Source of the DNA: Phorcus lineatus | Taxonomy: Eukaryota > Mollusca > Gastropoda > Trochida > Trochidae | Direction: 5' to 3' | NCBI GenBank assembly: GCA_921293015.1 | Contig: OV121097.1 | Coordinates: 15,437,924-15,501,923 of the forward strand | DNA length: 64,000 nt | Shown: positions 12,138 through 23,687 of the stretch, piece after piece | How the letters are laid out: each line of letters opens with the position of its first letter | Position numbering within the stretch: position 1 is the first letter of the stretch | The notes under the pieces: generated by a model | Seen by the model: the letters and a program-made list of their open reading frames with translations, nothing else | Databases searched by the model: none | What the model was told of the DNA's origin: nothing | Position numbers and translations under genes: made by a program

Positions 12138-14040
12138 AAAAAGACTCTTGTAAATTATCTAATCATTTAATGATGTTTCTAATGAAAATCAGTACCTGAT
12201 GAAGGTTTTTATCTTTTGCCTTTGGGAGAAAGGTTGTTTAACAAAAAAAAGTGAAAATTATATTCAGATGAATAATATAATTGAAGTGGATCTACTGCGT
12301 ATCTATGACTAAATCTCTTTGTATTTTTCTTGTATTGTTGACACAAAATTCTGGGACATTCCTTTGTTCTTATCTGTTGGCTTTTATGTGGCTCGGTTTT
12401 GATAATCAAGTATAATAAATATGGTGGGAGTAGACCACCCTGTTTGTACCCTCTCACAAAAATCTTGTTTCGCCTGTTTTTTCCACACAAAAAACTCGAT
12501 AGGACTGTCCTTATAACATAATTTAAAAAACTACGAACTTGGAATAAATGACCAATAACATAAATTAATCTTTAAATGGAAATCGTCACAGGCGTTAAAA
12601 AATATGTTTGGAAATAAAAACTTCTTTTACGACACATTTCTTTCGATAAAAATTATGAATATATCTAATGCATTCTATTTGCAGATACATATTGTATTAG
12701 TGGAACGCGGGGTAGGGGGTATATCATTCAGTTATGAAACTGATGAACATATGCCAGACAATAGGAAACTTTAAGAGAATCTATATTCGTTATTTCCTAC
12801 AAATAACCATGTAAGTATACTAAGATTTAACATGACTGAGAACTTGCTAAAGTGTCAAACCTAAATATTTTGAAATATTGAAAAAAAGGTCTGAAAGAAG
12901 CATTCAGGTATCATTGATTAAATTGCTGTACATGAATATAACATACAGGTAAATACAGGTGAGATTGCAATCAAAGGAGCCGAAGTGGACATTACCTATC
13001 TGGAGAGAGTCAGAAATGGGAAGGACAGAGAAAGCACAGGTGATAGATAAGTAGACATGTATATCTACACGTGACAAGAAATCGGGTAACCAGCAGATCT
13101 GTGCATGATCTTTTCCATGACTTTTCCAGTGCAAAGGACTTTAAACGTTGACACGCGGCGAAAATATTTAGCATAAAAATATGAAATTATAATTTTATTA
13201 AACTGATATACAATGTCGACTTCAATTTGAAATTCACATATGAAAATCAAAATGGCCTTCTATGTGTTGAGAATAGTCTGAAAAGAATCAAACACCAACC
13301 CCCGTCTTCACCGTCATTATTTCACTTCTTTAGAACTCCGCATTTGTGATATTCTAGCTCAAAGGGTTATTTATTGAGCTCATAAGAAACATTTTAAGAC
13401 AAACGGTGAATTGCTGTCCATATTAAATCAAAATGAACTCACAAAAATACTTTCTAAACTATGGCAACAATTTCAAGGCTTTGGTGAGTGTATATCATTT
13501 AATTTGAGCCAAATAATGGAGCAATGGGCTGAATGTTGTTCAATTTGTTTCGTCAGTTTAGTTTAGTGTTTAGACTTGGTTCAACGTATTTTTTTTACAC
13601 TAGAAAAAGTGACTTATTGCATCTTATTTAATCTGCAATTAAAGAAATCGAAATTCTGCGTCCCATTTAACATGTTCTTCAGTTACATGACCGAGAAAGG
13701 ATAACCAAACTATATTTTTCGTTGTGTCTGCTATAAATAAGTATCCATAATTCCATTTAGGTCGTTAACTGTTTATTGTTACTATGAAGAATTGATAAGC
13801 ATTGAGATGTTAGTTATCAGAAACAACAACTTCTTCTTGATCAGATTAGACCATTAACAAAGTATGATAAATTTGATCCCTTATCCTGTTTCTGAACCCC
13901 TTTGATCTAACGCAGGACAAAGACTGAAATATTCTAAATTGATGTACATCCCCGATTTCACAAAATGTATAAGAATTGTGCTATATTAACCATAACCATT
14001 TTTTTCAAAAAAATGTAAGTCAAATTTGTCAATATACAAT

Positions 14041-14640
14041 ATACAGTGATATGACATATGTTCTGTACTTCAATGCATTGTAGATGTACATAGCCAGATT
14101 TTGTAGTGTAATTTGAGTTTTACTTTTAATTAGATTACAGAATTTTATATTACTTGGATGGACATAGTAGTACTGTTTAATATACTTACATCGTAATTTC
14201 GTTATATACTGGACAAATAAAAAGAAAATGATATTCGTATTCTATTTCATTTAAAGTACAAAGTGTACATTTTCGGTCGTCCTTTTTAACATTTCTATAT
14301 CTACCAGTTTCGATTAATAAATCGTGTGAAGAGCATCGAAAGCGTGCTAGTGATCGCCTACATTTTTTCATATCAATAAATGACAAGCAGGTTTCTTTGA
14401 ATACGTCGTTTTTAAATTGTGAATAGTAAAAAGATTTACTTGACAAATGATTTTTATCACACCATGTTTGAAGATAAATGTCTTTAAGTCGAACAGTTAG
14501 GGAATTAATGAATAGTGATTGACATTCTACATATTGATCATTCCAATGTTTCCAAAGCCATTAGCAAATAAAAAGTCTCTTACCTTGGATACCCAATTTC
14601 TTTGTCCATTCTTGTCACACAATAACATCATATCATAATT
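14041..14640 (-). pseudogene. LINE reverse-transcriptase C-terminal remnant
   Basis: The minus strand from about 14560 to 14186 codes for the last part of a non-LTR retrotransposon polyprotein. It has a conserved block of the form RFRCSSHDLLIETGRY, then a zinc-finger-like C-x2-C...H-x4-C (CTLC near 14260, HFLFICPVYNE near 14200). A frameshift just after that block moves the frame; the continuation (Y-I-K-Q-Y-Y-Y..., then LQNLAMYIYNALKYR) is read to about 14050. RT and endonuclease domains are missing, as in a 5'-truncated insertion. The clade is uncertain (CR1/L2-like is my guess). Confidence 0.8.
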
Positions 14641-14707
14641 TTTTTGTAGACATAGTTACAATTTTAATCAAAGGTTATTAGAAATATAATCATGACCTGG
14701 ATACAAA

Positions 14708-15043
14708 CATATGGAGCACAGTGGTGTAGTGGTTAGTTTGCTTGCCTCTCCGGGTTCGAATCCCGGTGGAGACACCAAAAAATTGTGACTTGGGTATCAT
14801 CCTGTGTTGTGTCCCTGGGCAAGACACTTCATCCATTTTGCACTCAGTTCACCCAGCTGTACAAATGGGTACCTGAACAAGGGGAAGTATGGACCTATAC
14901 GGTCGCGCGGAGCGCTTGTTAATCGGCAGCACCGAAAGTACTATCCCTCCAGGGTAATAATACTCATGGCGCTTTGAGCATGCCTTGTCATGGATATATG
15001 CGCGGTATAAGAATGCTATTATTATTATTATTATTATTATATC
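14708..15043 (+). mobile_element. tRNA-derived SINE with (ATT)n tail
   Basis: The head reads like a tRNA with an A box (GTGGTGTAGTGGTTAG near 14720) and an exact B box (GGTTCGAATCC, 14753-14763), which together form an internal RNA polymerase III promoter. A non-tRNA body follows, ending in GCGGTATAAGAATGC and an (ATT)n run at about 15017-15041. Continuation past the tRNA-like part into a body and microsatellite tail marks it as a SINE rather than a tRNA gene. Confidence 0.85.
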
Positions 15044-16079
15044 TTTCAAATTACGTTATATAGTGAATAACTTGGCAGTTAGCAATGTGAAGAAATATGC
15101 ATCATCTGTGCATCATTTAAATTTAGAAAAGTGAAGGTGTCAGTCGACACGTCAATAGGATTGTTTATGACCTTTGTGAGACACTCGTTATTATACATGT
15201 GTTTCTATAGAACTGTAAAACAGTTTTTGGTTGATGAGAAATTATTTCAACATGAGCTCTCTTCTTCAATGAGCGGCTGTCATTTAAGCTGTGGCTATCA
15301 ATGGTGATACCACCGAAACATTAAAATTGTAATCGACGAAGTGTCAAGTCAGTAGTAAGAATCAGAAAGCCAAAGAGATAAGTATGCCTCATCCGTAACA
15401 ACCCTCTCCCCCTTCATCCATCCATCTGATATTATATTCAAATAACAGTTTCCGAGGTTCAAATCTCATATTCCTACAGTAATCATGAATCGTTGAGCCA
15501 TTGTGATGTCATGCAATAATCATAGGATTTAACTTATACAACATAGTTCAGTGAAGATTATACTGATTCAAATTCAATGCTTGTCAAAACATATGGATCA
15601 GTCTGAAGGGACGCGAATAAGTCGACACTACCATGTAACAAACAAGTTCTTAAAACTTTATTTCGTAACATAGTTCTTTGGTTTATTTGATTTATACTTT
15701 TGTGCACGGTTTCATACAGCATGCATATATATTAAACTTTAAAATGGCAGCCAGTGGCATGTTTTTTTTATGTGATGTGATTTTTAATTGATGCCACGAA
15801 AACGAAAATAATGTTACCTATTGCAAAACAAATTGTTTCTAAAGAAGCACACCAAGCGGCGTTAAACAATAACTCACTCACTTAATAACCCAACTCTCTG
15901 TAATGTATAGGCCGGTTCAAGAAAGCATAAGATAAAATCAATGTAATGATGCATCGTCCAAATAATATATCTCTTTTTCCTGTAATCTTGGTGTGGTCAG
16001 TCTGTTAAGCCTCTTTCTAACTCCCTTAAATGGTACTCCCAATAATGGTCGTTGAGATTAAAGAGCATAAAAATTACAC
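15044..16079. other. No gene; one SINE tail fragment
   Basis: The only recognisable piece is a SINE 3' end at about 15846-15890 (AAGCGGCGTTAAACAATAAC followed by TCACTCAC). The rest is AT-rich with no supported exon. Confidence 0.5.
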
Positions 16080-16340
16080 TTTTTTGTAACTCAGTCCAAA
16101 GAATGATACGATCCTATGATGATGACGCCTCCTCCGGCCCATGCAGATGAGTGTCTAGAATATCAATGCTTGGCTTTTAGTTACAAACGAATCATTGAAG
16201 ACGAGATATCGTTTAGTCCTGAAATAACCCTCCAAATCAAGTCAACAGAAGTTGGTGCGGCGGTCAAAGGATCAGCTGTTTGTAGAACTGATGCGTTCTT
16301 GAAGAAAAGGATCCTCATGCCAAGTGATTCCAGGCCATGA
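16080..16340 (-). repeat. Inverted, diverged copy of the lectin-gene 5' flank
   Basis: The reverse complement of this stretch aligns with 19180-19440, just upstream of lectin gene A (shared blocks around CTTTTTCTTCAAGA, TCCTTTGA and TCTGTTGACTTGAT). With 17170-17850 it forms the left side of an inverted duplication. The 74-codon open frame inside is a chance frame. Confidence 0.65.
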
Positions 16341-16384
16341 TACTTAACAAATAGATGTTTTTCAGGTCCGGGAGCAGTGCACTG

Positions 16385-16870
16385 TTGACCAAAGACAAAG
16401 ACAAAGAAGTTTATTGTATACTTAAGGCCTCCGGGGCATATACAAATGGTAAAAGTTTACAACAAATACATGCATAAGTACAAACATTTCATAGCAGAAT
16501 TCACAATTCAAATATTAATTTGTCCCTTAAAATAACGGCATATTTTACAAAAAGTGCTAGATTACGTATTACTTTCTCGTTTCTGGGAGACATAATTGAA
16601 ATGAAGGTATTTATAGGGTACTTTGATAGATAGCGGTGTGAAATATATGTTTTTCTCAAATCAGCATATATAGTGTGGACAAACGAAAGCAAAGTGGACT
16701 TCATCTACAACAGCACATTACATAATAGACATATTCTTAAGTGTCTTTCTATCGAAAATCTTCTGCCTGTATTAACAGCTAAGTCTAACAGACCCAATCT
16801 GAAATTTGCAAATATGCGTCTAATATTTCTTGATGTCAATATGGTAAGATATTATTCTGGTTGGATTTAG
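16385..16870 (-). pseudogene. LINE 3' end with frameshifts
   Basis: On the minus strand, residues resembling RRIFANFRLGLLDLAVNTGR, then CLLCN, are followed after a frame change by FVHTIYADLRKTYISHRY and a tail with NLALFVKYAVILR. This is the zinc-finger-like C-terminus of a non-LTR polyprotein. Its 3' UTR and GACAAAGACAAAGA-type short-repeat tail lie at about 16385-16440. The copy is 5'-truncated and sits inside the left arm of the large inverted repeat, so it inserted after that arm formed. Confidence 0.7.
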
Positions 16871-17169
16871 CTCTTGTGGGATCTGTACAATTGATCATGA
16901 TATCTTGTGCTATTGTCTAATTTGGAATGCCACTCTTGACAAAACATACTAACAGATTGTTCTCGAAAGTGTTTAAGGAATAGGTTAATATTACCAACTG
17001 TTTGATTTAGCAACACAAATCCAAAGCAATATGAGTCGCCCATGTTATCTTACCCATATCATCTAAGTGAACAAGCATGTTATAAGCAAGCTTTGGTAGT
17101 CTTTGCTCGTGCATTCCAAGGTTTCTTAACCAGAATTTAAACATCTAATTTGTGAATTTATGTATATAG

Positions 17170-19140
17170 GACCAGAAACCAAATAAAGGCATAAAAGCAA
17201 ACAAAAAACAAGCGCTATCGACTGTAGCGCGAATGGTGATTGATTTATACAGAATATTGAGAATCGTGAATAATCAAATCTCTCGAGTTATCAAATATTA
17301 ATGTCCACCATCTACCCTTATATCTTTTATCTCGATATTCAATTTCTTAGTCGAAATTTATGTTGATGAGGTTCTCCAGTGGGAAGCAATTGAATAAAAC
17401 GTACACGTTTGTTGTCGTTTAGCATTTGACAAAATTGTTTTAAACTCTGGCACCCAGTGAGACAATGGACTTCATGACACTCTTCTGAGATAGACGATTG
17501 CAGGGCATAAGTTGATCAATATTCATTGCCAATCACGTCTTGGAATAGTTAGATTTTTAATGGTTTTGTAAATCAAATCTAAATGGTGAACATATACATT
17601 TTACATGTACCTATTCGCAGTTGTGCTTTGCGAGTTTTATGTTTTTACAGCTTTGGAATAGTAAAACATTTTCCTTACCCTCCAGGGATCTAGTCTCCAT
17701 TGTTTGCTTATAAGTGACGCAGAGTATGTTTCAATGATTTTTCTTATGTTTCTTATATAGAACAAAATTACCATATGACCTGAGTTAAGTTTGTTGCATC
17801 TCTATCTATTAAATGCCAAAATTATTACATTTTCTTGTTTTTGATTGTAAATTAAAAACGGCCATATAAATGTTAAGAAATCGTTTTCTCGTTGTGTCTG
17901 CTACAACATGCTAACATCATTTATGAAGTTTGCCATATTTGACCCAAACAACATACACATGATGTTATTTCATCGACAAGAAGTGGTTGTTTCTGAAAAT
18001 TAACATCTCAACGCATTTCAGTTAGCATAGAGACAATAAACATGAAAAAGTCGAAATTTATGATCGAAAATCGGACAATAGAGCGGCCCAATATAATTTC
18101 TGAACTTTATCTGTATCAGACACAACGAGGACACGACTTCTTAACATTAATATGGCCGTATTTTATCTACAATAAAAAAAGGAAAACGTAATAATTAAGA
18201 AATTGTAGATACGAGAAATTCATATCCTTCTGGTCCTCATGCCACAGCCTTTTAACATAATGTTTTGGGGTTTCTTTGCCACTAATATGCAATATTGAAA
18301 TAAATTTGTATGAATTTGTATGCCTAAAACTAAATATGTCCTATCGATTTGACAACTTTATCGCTGCACTCTGTATATCAAATGTGTATGTTATATGTAT
18401 TGTAATACTGCATTTGTATGATGCCCATAAAAAAGAAATAAAGTGATAAAAAAAATTTTTTAATTCAGATATAAAGATTTAACTTTAGACATGCGATTTG
18501 GACTTAACTCAGGTCTTACGATATTTTGGCTTTATTCACGCCATATACAAAATTTATGAAACATACTCTGTGTCACTTGAAACAAACATTGGAGACTAGG
18601 TCCCTGGAGGGTAAGGAGCACGCTTTACTATTCTTAAGTTGTTAAAGCTTTTAACTCGCAACGCACAGCTACGAAAAGTTACATGTAAACTTTATATGGC
18701 CACCTTTTAGATTTGACTAACAAACCCATTAAAAAATTTAACTATTCAATTACGTGATTTGCAATGATTTTTGATCAACATATGCCCTGCAATCGTCCAA
18801 CGATAACCTCAGGACCAAGTTCGTCATTTTGTATTTTCAATAAAGTGGGTCAGAAAGTTTATAGTCTCACTAGGGCCAGTTTTTTAAAGAATTTATTTCA
18901 AATTCTGAACGACAACAAAAAAACCGTGTACGTTTGATTACATTTTTTTTCAACTTGAGTATGTCATCAAAATACATTGCAACTAAGTAAATGAATATAG
19001 AGATTATGTTAGGTGGTTGACATTAATATTGGATAACTTTATCAATTATTCATGCTATTCTGTATACAGTTAAAATCAATCACCATTCCAGTTACAGTCG
19101 ATAGCGCTTGTTTGTTACTTGCTTTTATGCTTTTATATGT
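17170..19140. repeat. Large inverted repeat, arms about 650-680 bp
   Basis: The left arm 17170-17850 and right arm 18480-19140 are reverse complements with moderate divergence. Landmarks shared in inverted order include AAGCGCTATCGACTGTA, GACGATTGCAGGGCATA and TACCCTCCAGGGA. The right arm continues into the flank of lectin gene A, and its homologue precedes gene B (about 29500-29950). The spacer is a separate hairpin. This is an inverted duplication of gene-flank DNA or an old foldback element. Confidence 0.75.
17850..18190. mobile_element. Foldback element at the centre of the inverted repeat
   Basis: The left end reads ACGGCCATATAAATGTTAAG then TCGTTGTGTCTG. The right end is its reverse complement (CAGACACAACGAGGAC, then CTTAACATTAATATGGCCGT). 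The interior carries TGATCGAAAATCGGACAATA, a phrase shared with four other dispersed copies in the window. Confidence 0.65.
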
Positions 19141-19753
19141 TTTTTTCAGTCAACAGTGCCCTGCTAATGGACCTCAAAAAATTCTATTCGTTAAAAGAAT
19201 CATGGTTTGGAAATGATGATGAGCTTTTTCTTCAAGACAACATCAGTTTCTACGATCAGCTTATCCTTTGATCGCTTCGTCGATTCCTGTTGACTTGATA
19301 TAGAGGGTCTATATCTCTTTATTGATTCTTCTATAACCAAGAGGCAAGCGTTGACATTCTAAGACTAGACGCTCATTTAAATAGAGGAGGTGTCATCATC
19401 TGGTGAACATACCATTCATAGGACTGATTTGCAAAAAGGAGTTATCTTCATGATCGACGAAAAGGCTGTTTTACTACTACAGCATTGTCTCCAGGGGGTT
19501 TAAAACTGGCATCATCTTCTGATTTAGTGACCAAGACGTGTACCTCCTTAACATCAAGCTTGCTTCTTTATTTTATAAAAGGATTTAAAATAACGGTGTT
19601 ATCTACATGCTTAGACTATTATCGCAGTGTTTTGCGAAGAAATGTAGAGTTGAGGGTATTATCAAATGAAACTCTGTCAGCCGGAACCTCTGATACATTA
19701 TCCTGTAGAATTAATGTTGTTCTGGAACACTGACTCATTTTTATTGAGTTAAA

Positions 19754-22700
19754 ATGAAGTGGCTTTCACTAAATGAAGTCTTCACCCTGAGTTGGCTCTG
19801 CACTGTAAACAACGCCTGCAGTGACTTGTACACAGAAAATAAGAAACTCGACGGTTTCAACTTCCGGGACTTTGCAGGAAGCAGTTTGTACTCATGCGCG
19901 GCAGAATGTGCCTCATATCCTGTGTGCAGATCCTTCAACTTTCTGAAGTCGGGAAAGGTCTGTCAGCTGAACTATGACAAACATACTAATGCTGCAACGG
20001 GTTTCCATGACGATAGAGACTCGTGGTATGGACTTATCAGCAACTGGAAGAATGTGAGTTGAATTAAAGTTAATTATAACTCGCCCGTATAAGATACTGC
20101 AGTTTAATTTGATATTTTATTACTAGTGTAATACCGCTGCACGTATGAATGTTAGCACCGCCATCACAGTGGCGGCCAAATCGCGAAAATGTTTCGTTCA
20201 CTCCACTTTCGACAATAATGCTTGATTACTGAGGTCAAGTAATAAACACAATAGTAAACTTCCTTCAATACTACTTTTATCAAACTCGTTAATGATTTGG
20301 TATCAAACTCGCTTTTGCTCGTTTAATACTAATTCTTTTACTCGTTTAATAACGATTCGGAACCTCGTATGTAATAGACTTTAATACTAATATGGCTAAA
20401 TTATTTATGAATGACTGTTATATAACGGTCTAAATTAGATGAATAACCATGTTGAAATAACACAACAATTAATTTGATCAATGCCCTCACCGTGCTAATG
20501 TGAAGTTTATCCTCCTAGATATCTCCCTGTACAAGTAGCAGCTGCAGCTCAAGACAGAAGTGTTCAGTGCTCAGGAATCGACAAACTGTGTGTGGTACGT
20601 ATTTCAATTAAACGTATAGGTATCGTATGAGCTGATATCACTTGTTTTCAAAGGAACAGTAACACGCTTTTTAAAGATGTATTTCTTCAAATTTCCCCCA
20701 ATAAACGTTATTTTATGCCAAATGTATTTTCTTCAGAGGGTCAAAACATCTCACCATTCGACCCGATCGTCAGTAGTCGTTTAGGAAATAATCAGGTATA
20801 AAGCGAAAACCACGGGCGGCCATTTTTGTGTGAACACCTTTGAAGGTAGGGAAATGGATTCAATTCTCGTGAAAAACCATTTACTGAATCCATTTTTAGA
20901 CGTTTTGTTTAAACGTTTACAGCACGAATACTGAATACGGTTGCGAAGTACTATACCGATATTTCAGATTTACAAGTTCTTTTACAACATGAAAGCTGAA
21001 TGCGGTTAAAAAGTACTGAATCCATGTTTAAACGTTCTAATATAGCTTGAATACTGTATACGATTGAGAAGTACCATGCCCATGTTTCCTTTAATTTTAC
21101 AGCATAAATAATGAATACGGTTGCGAAGTACTATACCTATGTTTACATGTTCTTATAGTATATTTACTGAATGATGTTAAGAAGTACTTTATCCATACTT
21201 ACACTTTCTACAGCTTGAATACTGGATACGGTTGAGAAGTACTATATCCATGTTTACGCGGAGTCTTCCTATTATTGCATTAATATTGGATACCACTTAC
21301 GTTACAGAAGACGTAGTGAAGAATGTGGCAGTTGGTAAAACAGCCCGAGCCAGCAGTGCTTGGCCCGGTTCCCCGTCCCCGAACGTAGTCATTGATGGGA
21401 ACAAGGAACGAGTCTGGAAAGTTGCCAACTCTTGCTTTCATGTTGACCTACCTGACCCTGACCCCTGGTGGCAGGTTGATCTCCATGGCAACTATATCGT
21501 GTTTGAGGTCGCCTTTACTACTAGGTCGGATTGCTGTAGTAAGTAAATATTTTCGGCGTATTACACCACACTTTTGATCTTACAGCTATGGTTGCTTAAG
21601 TACAAGTGTATAAGCCAGATATTTTTATCGTATGGTGGTTTGGCTTTTTTCTTCAGGTAGATTTCTCACTGTCTTGTATCTGATAATTGGCAACATTTGT
21701 TTTCGCTTTCGTGACATTATTTATCTAAAAAACACGCTTGTGTCCCTTTAAAAATTAGCATATATGCACGCTGAAGAAGAACGAATAATTTCTTATTGAT
21801 AGTCAACTTCTTTATTGCATGAATTGCGACGTTTCGGTGTAGATACTAACACCGTTATCAAGCGAGTGATACATATGATTCGATGAAGGCAAATATCTAC
21901 ATAAATGAGATGATGTTGTTGCAGTTAAATGGTTTGATGTACGTATTGTTTTGACAAGGAGTATTTACAGTGGAAAGTAGTTTATACAAGGAACAAGGTT
22001 GATGTACATGATATGATAGGTTGAGTAAACAGATATAAAGTAATGGATTACTGCTGATTGAATGTTTATGAGATGATGATAAGCTGGCGGTATAATGTAT
22101 CCTTGATCTCTATTTAAAGAGGGATTAAGCTGTTTGATATTAATCGCTTCAAATGTTTTTCTATAGTATCTGCACCGAAACGTCGCAATTCATGCAATAA
22201 AGAAGTTGACTATCCATAAGAAATTATTCGTTCTTCTTCATCAATCCAGCTTCTAAAATGCCCCTTAAGGAAGTTATATGCACGCCGTGAACAAAATATA
22301 CAAATCAACTAAATTAGCCATGCTACGTTATAAACATTTTTAAAACGTTTTTGTTACATTTTAGTTTTGGCTTGTTTGCTTCCCTTCAGACCAATCCATA
22401 CGTTTTGAACTTGAATCATAATAGTCTTCATTGGATATTATATGAGTGTCCATGACACACTATGTTTACAACACGAGCGCCTAAATAATAGTATTTCCCG
22501 AGCAAGAGCAAGGGATATACTGATATTTAGGCACGAGTGTCGTGAACATAGTATGTCAAGGGCACGAATATGATGTTCTGTTTATTACCGAAGTCGCGAA
22601 ATCAAAGGAAATTGCCAAACTCTACCCCAAGCATAGGCGGTTTACCGACCGCTATCACATGTGGAACGTAACGTCATAGGCGAACTGTGAGCATTGTTTA

Positions 22701-23634
22701 TGACGTGACGTCACAATGTAAAAGTGACATGTTGCCCTAGGGCATCGGTTGAAAAATATGATTACCCTCATAGGCAATAATGTTGAATAAGATCACGCTT
22801 ATGATCATTGCATGTCATCACAATGTCAGGCTCATGAAAACTTTAGTAATATAGAGATTTGAATCTGAATTGTATCTGATTCTAAGTACTGCGCAACAAT
22901 TTCGTATGGACGGAGGGGGAGAGGGTTATCACATGTGAGGTACAGTGGCGGATCCAGGGGGGGTGTCCGGCCCCCCCCCCCCCCCCCCCTCTTTGAAAAT
23001 CAATTATAGACTCAAGTCATAATTGAATGCAAGTGTATCATTTTCCTGATTTTTCATATGCTTCACAACATGCCCCCCCCCCCCCCCCCCCCCCACCGCC
23101 CTCCCCTTTGACATTAGAAATCCGAACCCCGCTCCTGGATCCGCCACTAAGGTATACGTATCTCTTTGGCTTTTTAATCCTACCTACCGACTCGACAGTT
23201 CGTTGGTTACAATTTCTAGCTGATATCACCATTGTTAGCCACGGGTTTACATTACAGCATTTGCTACATGCCGCTCATTGAAGAAGAGAGCTCATGTTGA
23301 AACCATGTTCACATCAATCAGATACTGTTTTATAGGATATAACTTACATCAATATGACCATAAGCTTAGAGAATTCTACCACCATTGTTATTTTTTTGTT
23401 ATAGCTGAAAGACTTCACGACTTCTCTGTCGATGTTGCGCACGCAGATCCAGCTATTAGCCCGGATGTAGAATTGAACACATGCTTCATGTATAATGGAG
23501 CTGTGTCGGTACCGGAAGTTAACGTCACGTGTGACGTTCCCGTGTTTGGACGATATGTCAGAGTATCAGGAAAGAAGAAAAAAAACTATCAAGATGTCTT
23601 GCAGATCTGTGAAGTGGATGTGTTTGCGTTATAA
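19754..23634 (+). CDS. PAN-FTP lectin gene A, four exons, 278 codons
   Basis: Exons are 19754-20053, 20519-20594, 21308-21538 and 23405-23634, joined at phases 0, 1 and 1 with GT/AG borders. The start follows an in-frame TGA at 19745. Residues 1-22 look like a weak signal peptide. Residues 23-100 form a PAN/apple-like domain (Cys22, 48, 52, 58, 70). A Cys-rich linker covers 101-125. Residues 126-278 are an FTP domain (eel fucolectin/tachylectin-4/pentraxin-1 type): NVAVGKTARASS, D-P-W-W-Q-V-D-L, R198-S-D-C-C-T-E-R205, ending QICEVDVFAL. His170, Arg198 and Arg205 match the fucose-contacting His-Arg-Arg of eel agglutinin, with one extra residue between His and the first Arg. The vicinal Cys pair and four other Cys of the fold are present, and N-V-T is a possible glycosylation site. 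Likely a secreted fucose-binding lectin; the immune role is inferred from the family. Confidence 0.88.
20080..20410. mobile_element. Foldback-type repeat in intron 1 of lectin gene A
   Basis: The phrases ACTCGTTAATGATTTGGTAT and AAACTCGCTTTTGCTCGTTT are the reverse complement of phrases near 48690-48720. Related copies lie at 28165-28400, 30890-31210 and 49975-50280. The matching intron of gene B carries the same element, so it was in place before the duplication. Confidence 0.55.
20925..21260. repeat. Diverged minisatellite in intron 2 of gene A, period about 60 bp
   Basis: Five to six units share GAATACGGTTGCGAAGTACT or a close variant followed by ATACC/ATCCATGTTTA. The homologous intron in gene B (31725-32200) has the same array with about two extra units. 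Confidence 0.75.
21773..22287. mobile_element. Inverted-end Penelope-like insertion in intron 3 of gene A
   Basis: About 75 bp at the left end (from GAAGAAGAACGAATAATTTC) is repeated in inverse orientation at the right end (22160-22240). Each end contains the TTTATTGCATGAATTGCGAC and GTTTCGGTG blocks seen at 11150-11290. TATATGCACGC flanks both sides (near 21762 and 22277), a plausible target-site duplication. The equivalent intron of gene B lacks the whole stretch. The left end, read on the minus strand, contains the hammerhead-like core at 21826-21863. Confidence 0.55.
22445..22560. mobile_element. Foldback hairpin element
   Basis: CATGACACACTATGTTTACA, then CACGAGCGCCTAAAT, pairs with ATTTAGGCACGAGTGTCGTG, then AACATAGTATGTC, around a CCGAGCAAGAGCAAGGG centre. 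It is absent from gene B. It resembles the hairpins at 46379-46517 and 52270-52413 in design. Confidence 0.6.
22943..23148. mobile_element. Small non-autonomous DNA transposon with CAGTGGCGGATCC ends
   Basis: The ends are CAGTGGCGGATCCAGG and its near-perfect inverse (CCTGGATCCGCCACT). Between them are poly-C tracts and CTTTGAAAATCAATTA-type sequence. These termini are typical of hAT-like MITEs. AGGTA lies on both sides, and the matching position of gene B has no insertion. A poly-Pro open frame across the C tract is an artefact. Confidence 0.7.
23149..23404. other. Remainder of intron 3 of gene A
   Basis: This stretch is collinear with gene B 40770-41031 and ends in a TTGTTATAG acceptor. 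No other feature was seen. Confidence 0.6.
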
Positions 23635-23681
23635 AGCTGTCATTGTTGTATCTTGATACGCTTTCCTCTTACATAAACTCA

Positions 23682-23687
23682 AATAGA
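23682..23687 (+). promoter_or_regulatory. Variant poly(A) signal of gene A
   Basis: AATAGA lies about 50 bp after the stop, at the place where gene B has a canonical AATAAA. A one-base variant may lower 3'-end processing, or another signal may be used. Confidence 0.3.

Larger units (their letters stand above)
10958..14040. other. Upstream flank of EF-hand gene; repeats, no gene recognised
   Basis: The region holds a hammerhead-like repeat end near 11150-11290 and a 170-bp tandem duplication at 11808-12137. Around 13690-13900 a stretch resembles the hairpin element at 17850-18190 (shared words such as CGTTGTGTCTGCTA). A 5' UTR exon of the EF-hand gene may lie here but I cannot place it. The 93-codon open frame at 12209-12490 (minus) shows no recognisable motif. 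Confidence 0.5.

Noticed and set aside
12209..12490. 93-codon frame on the minus strand
   Set aside because: No recognisable motif, no splice-consistent partner, and AT-rich low-complexity composition.
19485..19733. 82-codon open frame upstream of lectin gene A, kept nearly unchanged upstream of gene B (30244-30492)
   Set aside because: It has no ATG at its start (the frame opens on TTG), lies outside any splice-consistent exon, and resembles no family. Low divergence is shared by the whole flank, so a regulatory or leader explanation is preferred.
23027..23281. Open frames with long Pro or Gly runs
   Set aside because: They are produced by poly-C tracts inside a non-autonomous transposon in intron 3 of gene A.
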